Source of the DNA: Companilactobacillus mishanensis
GTDB taxonomy: Bacteria; Bacillota; Bacilli; Lactobacillales; Lactobacillaceae
Direction of reading: 5' to 3'
NCBI RefSeq assembly: GCF_003946505.1
Contig: NZ_RHON01000003.1
Span: forward strand, 124,001 to 188,000
DNA: 64,000 nt
Of this stretch, positions 45,601-52,916 are shown piece by piece. The translations under genes were made by a program, and so were the position numbers. The notes beneath the pieces are model-generated. The model saw only the letters and a program-made list of their open reading frames with translations. It was not told the DNA's origin and ran no database searches. Every line of letters begins with the position of its first letter. Position 1 is the first letter of the stretch.

Positions 45601-46681
45601 TAATGACTTTCATCATGCTCAGGATGCCTATTTAGCTTGTATTGTTGGACAGTACAAGATTAAAAAATACATCAAGAACAAATCAGAAGTAGTTTATGGA
45701 CAATACTCCGCCTTTCTTGAAAATCTGAAGAAAGATACACGAAAGAAAAACGGTAAAATGCCAAGATATGTCCAAAATGGATTTATTATTGGATCCATGT
45801 TCGATGGCAAAACTCAAGTTGATGATAATGGTGAAATAATTTGGGATCAAACTATTAAAGACAACATCCGTAAAGCATTTAATTACAAGCAATATCACGT
45901 TGTTCGCCAGACGTACACAAAACATGGAGTGTTATTTAATCAAACAATTTGGAATCCTAAAAAGAGTGATAAATTGATACCACTTAAGAAGGATTTAGAC
46001 CCTTCAATTTATGGTGGTTACAACAACGATGTAACTGCTTATTCAGTACTGCTTGATATTGATGGCAAGAAAAAGCTTGCTAACATCCCTGTTCGTATAG
46101 CTAATCAAATCAATGACAAGCAAGTTAATCTGGAAGAATGGATCAAGTCAAACGTTAAATACAAAAAAACTCTATCCATAATTATGGAGAGAGTTCCGGT
46201 TAATCAGCATATTTATAGTGAGAGTAAGGGACACTTGTTGTTACCTTCAGCAACCGAGCTAATAAATAATACTCAACTTTACTTGGACGGCAAAACGGTT
46301 GCACTGTTAACAATTCTTGAGAAGAATAGTCCTGATAAGTTTGAAGATATTATGAGTAATTACCCTCAAAATACTCTGTCAGATATTTTCTCGACCCTTA
46401 TTAAGAAGATGGAGAAATTCTATCCGTTCTACCAGGGTGAGAGAGAAAAACTTGTTGATAACTTTGATTCATTCAAAGATTTAAATCTTGCTGATCAAGT
46501 TAATATCCTCCAACAAATTTTAATCGTGCTTAAAGCAAATGCTAGTAACGGAAATATTACGCTTGGATCGTTTTCAAATAAAAGATTTGGAAGAAAGCCT
46601 AATGGTAACGAATTATCAAATGTCGACTTCATTTACGAGTCTCCAACAGGACTATTTACAACCAAAAAACATATAGATTAA
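42641..46681 (+). CDS. cas9: Type II-A CRISPR endonuclease Cas9
   Basis: 1346 aa, AAGGAG 6-7 nt before the ATG. RuvC-I is IGLDIGTTSVGWA with the catalytic Asp13. The arginine-rich bridge helix is RSMRRRYRRRRNRLNWL (about 58-75). RuvC-II holds IYLEFTRSDEA. The HNH domain has YHVDHILPQSF with catalytic His849, then DDSLENKALVL. RuvC-III is FHHAQDAYLACIVGQ, keeping the two His and the Asp; the residue before the Asp is Gln where SpCas9 has His. The C-terminal PAM-interacting part ends TTKKHID. All catalytic residues are intact. It uses the crRNA from the array at 48756 and the tracrRNA at 46695 to cut double-stranded DNA. PAM is unknown. Confidence 0.98.
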   Translation: MTKRENDYNIGLDIGTTSVGWAVTDNNYNLLNIKKQNLWGVRLFKQAETAADTRLQRSMRRRYRRRRNRLNWLDEIFAPELKKTDSSFLLRMKNSWVSKKDKTRSRDPFNLFIDPSFNDIDYFNQYPTIFHLRKELIENPEKKDIRLVYLAIHNILKYRGNFTFENQKFDVSKMDEDFAITLKQFVESLSDFGIEVAEGTDYKALGEKLLQNNRTPSKKVDDALLIINPSKEQKQPVKNMLSLLVGNTGNLVKLFDLETSEKVTINLSSKSIEDSFTDIDEFIDDNQKIILESANIIYSSIVLKGFLGNSKYLSQAKVQSYLDHKDDLKKLKDMWMATDDPKLVKKSRQQYDQYVNAKYDDFYKDITKFLKKAQPEELANEALEKIELHTYLPKQRSRDNAVIPYQLNENELIAILDNQQKYYPFLAENRDKILSLINFRIPYYVGPLQTEEKSRFAWMERKADGPIRPWNFTEKVDLEKSSDKFIKRMTATDTYLIGEPVLPKQSMIYQRYEVLSELNNTRVIEAGERPQSLDVDVKQRIYNELFRTRKTVSVKALKDWLVKNSIYQAPIIQGLADKTKYLSSLSTFNDFKKLFGEDYVADPKNLPQLEELAEWLTVFEDKKVLKMKLQNSNYNYSNDLINKIASMRFQGWGKLSKRLLTQFRTETQLADIPEKNNFTILELMWSTQLNFMQLIRNDKYTFESQINDYNVGSNNDKSPIEMVNELHGSPALKRGISQSLSVVKDIVKFMGHDPNRIYLEFTRSDEASKITQSRYSRINNRYKEISNAVKTLPSEFQAIKGLQTELEEHKNELGNERLMLYFLQMGRGMYSNQPIDISQIHTAKYHVDHILPQSFIKDDSLENKALVLAEENERKIDSLLLDPVIIRRNKNFWDSLKEQNLMGLKKYSNLNRTSISDNQMKGFINRQLVQTSQMVKNVTNILNETYKDTECIETRAGLSSEFRKAFSNLDKENFKYQYPEFVKNRNVNDFHHAQDAYLACIVGQYKIKKYIKNKSEVVYGQYSAFLENLKKDTRKKNGKMPRYVQNGFIIGSMFDGKTQVDDNGEIIWDQTIKDNIRKAFNYKQYHVVRQTYTKHGVLFNQTIWNPKKSDKLIPLKKDLDPSIYGGYNNDVTAYSVLLDIDGKKKLANIPVRIANQINDKQVNLEEWIKSNVKYKKTLSIIMERVPVNQHIYSESKGHLLLPSATELINNTQLYLDGKTVALLTILEKNSPDKFEDIMSNYPQNTLSDIFSTLIKKMEKFYPFYQGEREKLVDNFDSFKDLNLADQVNILQQILIVLKANASNGNITLGSFSNKRFGRKPNGNELSNVDFIYESPTGLFTTKKHID

Positions 46682-46694
46682 TCCTAAAAAGAGC

Positions 46695-46788
46695 AAAAAA
46701 AATAGGCCCCTGTGGGCCTAACCTAAAAAGGTTAATTAACATAAATGTTGATTTTAATTCTTTAAGTCATCTCAACTACTTAAGGACA
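46695..46788 (-). ncRNA. tracrRNA, antisense to the cas operon
   Basis: The minus strand of the cas9-cas1 gap encodes a complete tracrRNA of about 93 nt. Plus-strand bases 46761-46785 match repeat positions 9-33 at 23 of 25 bases, so the minus-strand RNA is the anti-repeat. Next come GAA (bulge), then UUAAAAU, which pairs with the GUUUUA start of the crRNA repeat as in SpCas9. Nexus-like ACAUUUAUGU, a hairpin AACCU-UUUU-AGGUU and a terminator stem UAGGCCC/GGGCCUA with eight U follow. A promoter lies at 46794-46822. The plus strand has no T run after this stem, so cas operon transcription would read through. Confidence 0.93.
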
Positions 46789-46793
46789 CTACT

Positions 46794-46822
46794 AATATAT
46801 ATGATTGCTAGTAATTTTACAA
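46794..46822 (-). promoter_or_regulatory. tracrRNA promoter
   Basis: On the minus strand TTGTAA (46817-46822) and TATATT (46794-46799) are spaced by exactly 17 bp. The predicted start is about 46787, right before the anti-repeat. It overlaps the 5' leader of cas1 in the opposite direction. Confidence 0.8.
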
Positions 46823-46843
46823 GCAATATCTGGAGGGGCACTT

Positions 46844-47719
46844 ATGGGCTGGAGAACTGTTTATATCGCTTCAAAATCAAAATTATCTTATAAATCAAAT
46901 CATTTATTGATTCAGACTAATACTGAAACAAAGCAAATGTCTTTAAACCAAATTGATTCAGTGGTAATTAGCACCACCCAAGCTGTTATTACAGGTTATC
47001 TCGTAGCTAAACTGGTTGAAAAGGACATTAAAGTAATTTTCTGTTCAGAAAACCATAATCCTTGCGCAGAACTTTGCGGATACAACAGCAACAATAACCG
47101 AAATAAAAATATAGATATGCAGATATCTTGGTCATTGCCATCTAAGGAAAACTTATGGATGGACATTGTTACGAATAAAATGAGAAATCAAATTGATCTA
47201 CTAAAACTAAATAATAGTAAGACTGAAGATTTAGAAGAAGAACTATCCAGCGTAGTTGAAAATGATCAATCAAATCGTGAGGCAGTCATTGCCAGAAAAT
47301 ATTTTCAACGTTTATTCGGTGAGGATTACACTCGTGGAACAGAAAGCAATATTACCGCGATGTTGAATTATGGATACACTATTTTGCTATCAACAGTGAA
47401 CCAAGAGATTGTGGCACAGGGTTATCTGACACAACTTGGAATTCATCATCATAGTTTGATCAATGATTTCAACCTTTCTAGTGATTTAATGGAACCCTTC
47501 CGCCAATTTATTGACTTAAAAGTGATTGAAAAGAAAGATTTTGAATTCAATGAATACACTAAATTCGAACTTATTGACGTATTAAATAAAGAAATCAAAT
47601 ATGCTGGAAAAACTTATCACTTAAGAAATGCAATCACAAAACACGTTCATGACTGTTTAGAATTTTTAAACGGCGAAAGAGACTCCATCCATAGTGTGGT
47701 GATGCCAAATGAGGTATAG
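46844..47719 (+). CDS. cas1: CRISPR integrase Cas1 (type II-A)
   Basis: 291 aa. The ATG at 46844 is chosen because GGAGGGG lies 5 nt upstream and MGWRTVYIASKSKLSYK is the usual type II Cas1 start; a longer frame from a TTG at 46805 would run through the tracrRNA promoter. The metal-binding residues are visible as E in NREAVIARKYFQRLFG, H in LTQLGIHHHSLIND and E/D in LMEPFRQFIDLKV. With Cas2, Cas9 and Csn2 it inserts new spacers at the leader end. It overlaps cas2 by 11 nt. Confidence 0.96.
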   Translation: MGWRTVYIASKSKLSYKSNHLLIQTNTETKQMSLNQIDSVVISTTQAVITGYLVAKLVEKDIKVIFCSENHNPCAELCGYNSNNNRNKNIDMQISWSLPSKENLWMDIVTNKMRNQIDLLKLNNSKTEDLEEELSSVVENDQSNREAVIARKYFQRLFGEDYTRGTESNITAMLNYGYTILLSTVNQEIVAQGYLTQLGIHHHSLINDFNLSSDLMEPFRQFIDLKVIEKKDFEFNEYTKFELIDVLNKEIKYAGKTYHLRNAITKHVHDCLEFLNGERDSIHSVVMPNEV

Positions 47720-48029
47720 AGTTATGAGACTTATTGTAATGTTTGATCTGCCGACACTTACATCCAGCGACCGTCGGAATTATCGACAATTTAGAAAATA
47801 TCTGATTAACGATGGATTTATTATGATGCAGGAATCAATATATACTTGTATTCTAATTGACAGACAATCCGCGGATCTACTCGAAAAAAAGATATCTCTT
47901 TACGCTCCCAAGAAAGGTCTGATTCAGACAATGATCGTAACTGAAAAACAATATACTGCTATCAATTTCATCACGGGTAAAAGTAAAGATGACATCGACG
48001 ACAAATTTGAAAGGTTGACTGTCATATGA
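47709..48029 (+). CDS. cas2: CRISPR-associated Cas2 (type II-A)
   Basis: 106 aa, from ATG inside the end of cas1. MRYRVMRLIVMFDLPT closely matches the S. pyogenes Cas2 start layout (MSYRYMRMILMFDMPT), so I prefer this over the ATG at 47724. The ferredoxin-like strand with catalytic-type Asp is in VMFDLP, followed by SSDRRNYRQFRKYLINDGF and MMQESIYTCI. It forms the Cas1-Cas2 adaptation complex. Its stop overlaps the csn2 start by 4 nt (ATGA). Confidence 0.95.
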   Translation: MRYRVMRLIVMFDLPTLTSSDRRNYRQFRKYLINDGFIMMQESIYTCILIDRQSADLLEKKISLYAPKKGLIQTMIVTEKQYTAINFITGKSKDDIDDKFERLTVI

Positions 48030-48736
48030 ATGAAAACCTATCAGTTACAATTTTCCCGTATGATCCATTTAAACTTGATAGTGGTTTAAACATCATTAAC
48101 TTTCAAAACCAAGATGAATACTCAAAGAATATCTTTAACTTTTATCAATTAAAGGAAAAGATTAGATTGTTGGATGATCCTGATCAATTTATACATTTCT
48201 ATATCGACGATCAAATGCAAACCAGTACTCAAAAGGAAATGGATTTTGTTGGGTCTCTTCAAACTTACAATATAAACTCCATGCCAAACTTGAAACTTGT
48301 TTACGATCACATTGATAAAAATTCAAAAGTCGAATATAAAGACGAGTTTGAAAAAATAAACCTGAAGTTAAATGAGTTGGTTTTTGACTCTAGTTGCCCC
48401 TTTGATGGACCATTTGATTTTGATAATATGTCGACATTTGAAAGTATGTTGAAATTCAAATTATTAAAGTTTGATGTGGGTAATTGGCAAAACTACTATG
48501 ATAAAATGTTATCAGTAATCAGTTTTTACAAGGACTTTACAGATAAGAAATTACTAATTTTTCATGATTTACACAAACTACTAAATCTAGAACAGGTGAA
48601 TGAAATGAACAATTATCTTAAAACCACCGAATTATCTATTGTTAGTTTCGAATCATTTGATATGTCTACTAAAATTGAAGGTCTTAATTGCAAGGTTTTC
48701 TCAATTGATAGTGATCATGTCAGATTCGATTATTAG
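48026..48736 (+). CDS. csn2: CRISPR adaptation protein Csn2
   Basis: 236 aa, starting in the cas2 stop codon (ATGA). Csn2 proteins are ring-forming DNA-end-binding proteins with a degenerate ATPase-like core. Here the start LSVTIFPYDPFKLDSGLNIINFQNQ and the KLLIFHDLHKLLNLEQVNEM stretch (Walker B-like strand) match the family, as does its position last in the operon. It makes this system subtype II-A. The gene ends only 19 bp before the first repeat, so the leader overlaps its 3' end. Confidence 0.93.
   Translation: MNENLSVTIFPYDPFKLDSGLNIINFQNQDEYSKNIFNFYQLKEKIRLLDDPDQFIHFYIDDQMQTSTQKEMDFVGSLQTYNINSMPNLKLVYDHIDKNSKVEYKDEFEKINLKLNELVFDSSCPFDGPFDFDNMSTFESMLKFKLLKFDVGNWQNYYDKMLSVISFYKDFTDKKLLIFHDLHKLLNLEQVNEMNNYLKTTELSIVSFESFDMSTKIEGLNCKVFSIDSDHVRFDY
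48705..48733 (+). promoter_or_regulatory. Candidate CRISPR leader promoter inside csn2
   Basis: TTGATA (48705-48710), 17 bp spacer, GATTAT (48728-48733; 4 of 6 consensus). It would start the pre-crRNA at about 48740, 16 bp before the first repeat. Both elements lie within the last codons of csn2. Confidence 0.5.
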
Positions 48737-48755
48737 CAAAATTTAATTTAGGACG

Positions 48756-49451
48756 GTTTTAGATTTAAGTCATCTCAATTACTTAAGAACCGAGAAATCA
48801 GCCACTAATAATGTCACTAAAGTTTTAGATTTAAGTCATCTCAATTACTTAAGAACCCATGTAAACTATCGTGACGTCTAATTCTTCGTTTTAGATTTAA
48901 GTCATCTCAATTACTTAAGAACCAGTGTGAGCCGTTCATCGTCGCTGTGACAAGTTTTAGATTTAAGTCATCTCAATTACTTAAGAACCAACATTAGACG
49001 CCCCAGGTCAATACACTAAGTTTTAGATTTAAGTCATCTCAATTACTTAAGAACCGAACTTGTCTATGTCCCGACTCCACAAATGGTTTTAGATTTAAGT
49101 CATCTCAATTACTTAAGAACCTGAAGGTAATTATACTCAATCAAACGTAAAGTTTTAGATTTAAGTCATCTCAATTACTTAAGAACCTGCCTTCAAATTG
49201 GAATCTTGTAGTAAAGCGTTTTAGATTTAAGTCATCTCAATTACTTAAGAACCGGTTGAATCTTCAATAGCACAAATCTGACGGTTTTAGATTTAAGTCA
49301 TCTCAATTACTTAAGAACCCAGGCAACATACACATGTCTAAGACAGTGGGTTTTAGATTTAAGTCATCTCAATTACTTAAGAACCTAAATACAATGAGTC
49401 TATTTTGACTGACAAGTTTTAGTTTTAAGTCATCTAACCACCTTAGAACTA
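48756..49451 (+). CRISPR. Type II-A CRISPR array, 11 repeats and 10 spacers
   Basis: A 36-bp repeat (starts GTTTTAGATTTAAGTCATCT, ends CAATTACTTAAGAACC) recurs every 66 bp at 48756, 48822, 48888, 48954, 49020, 49086, 49152, 49218, 49284 and 49350, all identical. The eleventh (49416-49451) is degenerate in both halves (GTTTTAGTTTTAAGT..., ...ACCTTAGAACT) and marks the trailer end. All ten spacers are exactly 30 bp and all differ. The leader is on the csn2 side, so new spacers are added at 48756. The repeat pairs with the tracrRNA at 46695-46788. I saw no spacer matching elsewhere in this window. Confidence 0.99.
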
Positions 49452-49460
49452 CATTCAGCA

Positions 49461-49497
49461 AAAAAGGATCCGCCCCAAAACAGGCGAATCCTTTTTA
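49461..49497. terminator. Bidirectional terminator after the CRISPR array
   Basis: AAAAAGGAT(C)CGCC and GGCG(A)ATCCTTTTT pair around CCAAAACA. It ends the pre-crRNA on the plus strand and the OYE-family gene on the minus strand. Confidence 0.88.
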
Positions 49498-49510
49498 AAA
49501 TTCTAAACAT

Positions 49511-50617
49511 CTAGTCAACCAATCGATCTGGCATCTTGCCTTCCAAGAAGCTCCAAGTACCATTTGATATCATCAAGACATCTTGGTCAACTCGTGACAA
49601 GCTCTTATTGATCAAGTCTTCATGGCCTGTCATCACTTTTTCTGTCCAATGTGGATCGAGTAACAATGAACGTCCAACTCCAACTAAATCGGTATTTTCC
49701 AATACTTCTTCAGCATCAGCTTTTGTTCTGACATCCCCAATTCCAATAATTGGCATACGTCCGGCAACTTGATCCTTAATATAAGCAAGAATTGGCTTGT
49801 CTTTGTAATCATCACTTACTGAAACTCGCTTATAGTCGCCCATTGAAATGTGTAGATAATCTAATGGCTTGTCTGTCAATTTATCGACTAAATACATTGT
49901 GTCCGACATGCGAATTCCAGGATTTTCATATTCCTCTGGTGACAATCGGTAGCCAACGACAAAGTTTTTTACTCCGGATTCTTTAACTACTCCAGTTACA
50001 CCATCTACTAATTTATCGATAAAATGGTAACGTTTCTCAAGGCTACCACCCCACTCGTCATCACGTCTGTTTGAATGTGGTGAGAAAAATTGTTGGATGA
50101 TATATGTATTTGCACCGTGTAACTCAATTCCATCAAATCCTGCTTCAATTGCTCTCTTTGTGGCTTTCTTGAAGTTCTCGATCAACTCGTTTACTTCGGC
50201 AGATTCCATTGCACGTGGAGTTTCAGTGTTTGGACGTTCAGCAGCAACCGCACTTGCAGAAACTGGTTGAACACCATGCAAAACGCCTGAGTCAGTCATA
50301 CGACCAGCGTGAAAAATTTGCAAAATAGCACGTGTTCCATTTTTCTTAATTGCTGCAGCAAGCTTTTCTAATCCTGGCAAAAATTTATCGTCAGCGACAC
50401 TAAGCTCGCCATCCCAGCCTTTTCCATCATCTTGAACATTAGCAGCGCCTGTTATAACGGCACCAACTTCACCAGAATGTAGTGAATAATAATTGATCTC
50501 GTCATTAGTAACTACACCATCATAAAAACTCATTTTAGTTGTCATAGGTGGCATCACGATGCGGTTCTTCAAAGTAAGTCCACTCTTAAATGTTAATGTT
50601 TCATCTAATTTAGTCAT
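49511..50617 (-). CDS. NADH:flavin oxidoreductase, old yellow enzyme family
   Basis: 368 aa from the ATG at 50617 (TAGGAG 6 nt upstream; the longer frame would run through the operator). An FMN-binding TIM barrel. Visible blocks: LKNRIVMPPMTTKMS (FMN site), LQIFHAGRM (Gln/His region), IEAGFDGIELHGANTYIIQQFFSPHSNRRDDEWGGSLEKRYHF (very typical; catalytic HGAN and NxRxDxxGG) and IGIGDVRTKADAEEVL...VGVGRSLLLDP. Such enzymes reduce activated alkenes with NAD(P)H. Directly downstream of marR with a perfect half-site palindrome in between, so it is likely de-repressed by an electrophile or phenolic ligand. Confidence 0.92.
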   Translation of the reverse strand: MTKLDETLTFKSGLTLKNRIVMPPMTTKMSFYDGVVTNDEINYYSLHSGEVGAVITGAANVQDDGKGWDGELSVADDKFLPGLEKLAAAIKKNGTRAILQIFHAGRMTDSGVLHGVQPVSASAVAAERPNTETPRAMESAEVNELIENFKKATKRAIEAGFDGIELHGANTYIIQQFFSPHSNRRDDEWGGSLEKRYHFIDKLVDGVTGVVKESGVKNFVVGYRLSPEEYENPGIRMSDTMYLVDKLTDKPLDYLHISMGDYKRVSVSDDYKDKPILAYIKDQVAGRMPIIGIGDVRTKADAEEVLENTDLVGVGRSLLLDPHWTEKVMTGHEDLINKSLSRVDQDVLMISNGTWSFLEGKMPDRLVD

Positions 50618-50654
50618 ATCAATTCTCCTAAAAAGCTTCTTTTCTTTTATTAGT

Positions 50655-50668
50655 TGCATGCACATGCA
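50655..50668. promoter_or_regulatory. MarR operator-like palindrome
   Basis: TGCATG-CA-CATGCA is an inverted repeat with perfect 6-bp arms, placed between marR and the reductase. On the minus strand it lies just downstream of TTGCAC and an AT-rich -10 region, so binding there would block transcription. Confidence 0.65.
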
Positions 50669-50704
50669 TATACTATTACAAAAAAATAAAAGTGCAACCC
50701 TCAA

Positions 50705-51076
50705 TTACAAATTTTCTTTAATAATTGGTTCAATGTTTGGAAGTGTACTCTTTAAAACATCCTCACCAACCTTAGTTAGATGGATATATACACCACGTTT
50801 GTCATCTTCACAGGTCGTACGCTCAATTGCTCCACACTCTGGTCTTTCAAGTCTGACAACAAGTCGTGACATGGCACTTTGACTCAATCCGACTTGAGCT
50901 TGGAGTTCCTGTAAACGCAGCTTTTCGTCATCTTTCAAGCCTAAAAAGTACAAGGCATAGAACTCATTCAATGATAATTTATGTGCTTGAATAGCCAATT
51001 GTTCGTCCAATTTATCTTCGATCAAACGACGTTTCTTGTTGAAATCAAGCCATCTGTTCACTTCAGCATTCTTCAT
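50705..51076 (-). CDS. MarR family regulator
   Basis: 123 aa from the ATG at 51076 (GGAGGAGG upstream; a longer frame lacks a site). The winged helix reads RLQELQAQVGLSQSAMSRLVVRLE then a wing ERTTCEDDKRGVYIHLTKVGEDVL; a basic RG in the wing tip is typical. Cys in the wing (RTTCEDDKR) could sense oxidants or electrophiles, an inference. It sits directly upstream of the OYE-family reductase on the same strand and probably represses it. Confidence 0.9.
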   Translation of the reverse strand: MKNAEVNRWLDFNKKRRLIEDKLDEQLAIQAHKLSLNEFYALYFLGLKDDEKLRLQELQAQVGLSQSAMSRLVVRLERPECGAIERTTCEDDKRGVYIHLTKVGEDVLKSTLPNIEPIIKENL

Positions 51077-51152
51077 CCAAAAACCTCCTCCCGCATTGAT
51101 GCTTCGATAGTACATTATCACTCAAATAATTTTCCAGTCAAATTATTTATAC

Positions 51153-51216
51153 AAAAAAATCCCTCATAGCGGTCGGATGAGATTACATTATTCCATCTGA
51201 CAACCATAAAGGGATT
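51153..51216 (-). terminator. Terminator of the ABC module (minus strand)
   Basis: AATCCCT and AGGGATT close a long hairpin that also holds GTC-GATGG/CATC-GAC pairing. On the minus strand a run of seven T follows. Confidence 0.75.
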
Positions 51217-51240
51217 ATCGTAAACTATACTTTTTTTGTT

Positions 51241-51966
51241 CTATTCATAGTCAAGCCCGTGCTTAGAGTACGCGTAAACGAATACAACTAAGCATATGAT
51301 GAACCAGCTGACCATAACAACGATATTTTTAACATCAAAATTATATTTTCCGCTCGTCAGCATCTTCGATATAAATTCTGTGATTACCCCAGAATACGTA
51401 TAAGACATAATATGAGCTAAACTCTTATTTGCTGCCTGAAAAACTGGTGTAAATGTGAGCAGTACGATGAATGGCATACTTATATTACTTGATTGCATCT
51501 GACTCTTAGAATAAATACCAATAACATAACCTAATAAGAGACTGATCAGCCCACCCAAAGTAGTGAATAATAAATATGGCCCCCAGCTTATTTTACTGAT
51601 TGAGATGCTGCTGATAGGAACTAAAATTATATTAACAACAACTATCAAAATTATTGATGGTAATAGACTACCAATCAAGAATTCCATTCCATTGACAGAA
51701 GACGTCATCAATACCCTTAGAGTATTCTTTTCTTTTTCCTCAGATAATGGGTAACTTCCCATCATGATTCCTCCCAAAATTACGTTGAAAAGAACCCCAA
51801 AACCTAACAAGTACGCTCCAGTAAAACCAGTGTCTGGCATTACTAATTTCATGATCAAAACGTATCCTATTGCCATTAATGGCGCTACCATAATTGACAT
51901 ATTAGTGAAGATTGACTGTGTTTTTAATTTAAAAATTGCATTGATTTTTCTTATTGATAAATTCAT
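51241..51966 (-). CDS. ABC-2 type transporter permease
   Basis: 241 aa with six hydrophobic segments. MGSYPLSEEKEKNTLRVLMTSSVNGMEFLIG after the second helix is the coupling-helix motif of ABC-2 permeases (EKE..TL..LL.SPV). The permease overlaps the ATPase gene by 4 nt and so forms a two-component exporter with it. The organisation with a LytTR regulator suggests a bacteriocin/antibiotic-resistance or lipid exporter. Substrate not known. Confidence 0.85.
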   Translation of the reverse strand: MNLSIRKINAIFKLKTQSIFTNMSIMVAPLMAIGYVLIMKLVMPDTGFTGAYLLGFGVLFNVILGGIMMGSYPLSEEKEKNTLRVLMTSSVNGMEFLIGSLLPSIILIVVVNIILVPISSISISKISWGPYLLFTTLGGLISLLLGYVIGIYSKSQMQSSNISMPFIVLLTFTPVFQAANKSLAHIMSYTYSGVITEFISKMLTSGKYNFDVKNIVVMVSWFIICLVVFVYAYSKHGLDYE

Positions 51967-52817
51967 ACTAATTCCCTCCCAGTTACTTCTAAGAAGACTT
52001 CTTCTAAAGTTGGCTCACAGGAATGAATCGTTAGCAGATCGTTTTGACCCATCCATTGATCAATTTTTTCAGCAGTTTCAATTGATTGCGGCAATATCAT
52101 TTCTTCATTATTACGTAATAATACTTTATAACGTTTATTTTTGTCATATCGCAAACAAATATCCTTAGGGCTTCCTGCTTCAACAATCTTTCCATCATTT
52201 AACAAAGCTAAGTTATCGCAAAGTTTGGCAGCTTCTTCCATATTGTGAGTAGTTAAAAATATAGCTGTGCCTTTGTTCTTCAATTCAATCAGTAGCTTAT
52301 GAATCTGCATGGACGTACTAGGATCCAGTCCACTAGTTGGTTCATCAAGGAACAATACCTTTGGCTCATGCAAAATTGCTCTTGCCAACACTAAACGTTG
52401 ACGCATTCCTTGAGATAACTTTTTAGCCTTTTTCTTTCTATCTTTATACAATCCAACTCTCTTTAAGATTTCATTGATGCGCTTTTTATCAATATTTAAA
52501 ATTGATGCAAAGATTTCCAAATTACTATAAACTGACAGTTTTTCATAAATCCCACTATTGTGTGTCACTATACCTATTTGTTCATAGATACTCTCGTTTA
52601 TCTTATTAACCGAACGCCCTAATACCATCGCATCCCCTGAAGTCTGTTCCAGCTGTCCAGTTAATATTTTAATAGTAGTCGTTTTTCCAGCTCCAGATGG
52701 TCCCAAGAATCCAAAAATTTCACCTTGTTTAATGGAAAAGCTTAAATCCTTAAGTGCCAACTGTTCTCTAAAATGTTTAGAGATATGGTCAACCTTAATT
52801 ACCTCTGTTTGTGTCAT
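51963..52817 (-). CDS. ABC transporter ATP-binding protein
   Basis: 284 aa, AAAGGAG upstream. Walker A GPSGAGKTTTIKIL (about 38-51), Q-loop in IGIVTHNSGIYEKLSVYSNLE, signature LSQGMRQRLVLARAI, Walker B KVLFLDEPTSGLDPS and the switch His in FLTTHNMEEA. Residues beyond about 215 form the C-terminal extension seen in drug/antibiotic ABC-2 ATPases. It powers the permease encoded next. Upstream lies the LytTR/ABC-like regulator at 52917. Confidence 0.92.
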   Translation of the reverse strand: MTQTEVIKVDHISKHFREQLALKDLSFSIKQGEIFGFLGPSGAGKTTTIKILTGQLEQTSGDAMVLGRSVNKINESIYEQIGIVTHNSGIYEKLSVYSNLEIFASILNIDKKRINEILKRVGLYKDRKKKAKKLSQGMRQRLVLARAILHEPKVLFLDEPTSGLDPSTSMQIHKLLIELKNKGTAIFLTTHNMEEAAKLCDNLALLNDGKIVEAGSPKDICLRYDKNKRYKVLLRNNEEMILPQSIETAEKIDQWMGQNDLLTIHSCEPTLEEVFLEVTGRELV

Positions 52818-52916
52818 TACTTTCTCCTTTAATTGATTACAAAATCCATCTTAGAAAAAAGTAGTGAGAATGTCGTAAAATTTCCACGAGTTGTGCGCTC
52901 GAAGTGTTGAATTGTG

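Noticed and set aside
46805-46843. Upstream TTG start for cas1
   Set aside because: It lacks a ribosome binding site, lies over the tracrRNA promoter, and Cas1 homologues begin at MGWRTVYIAS.
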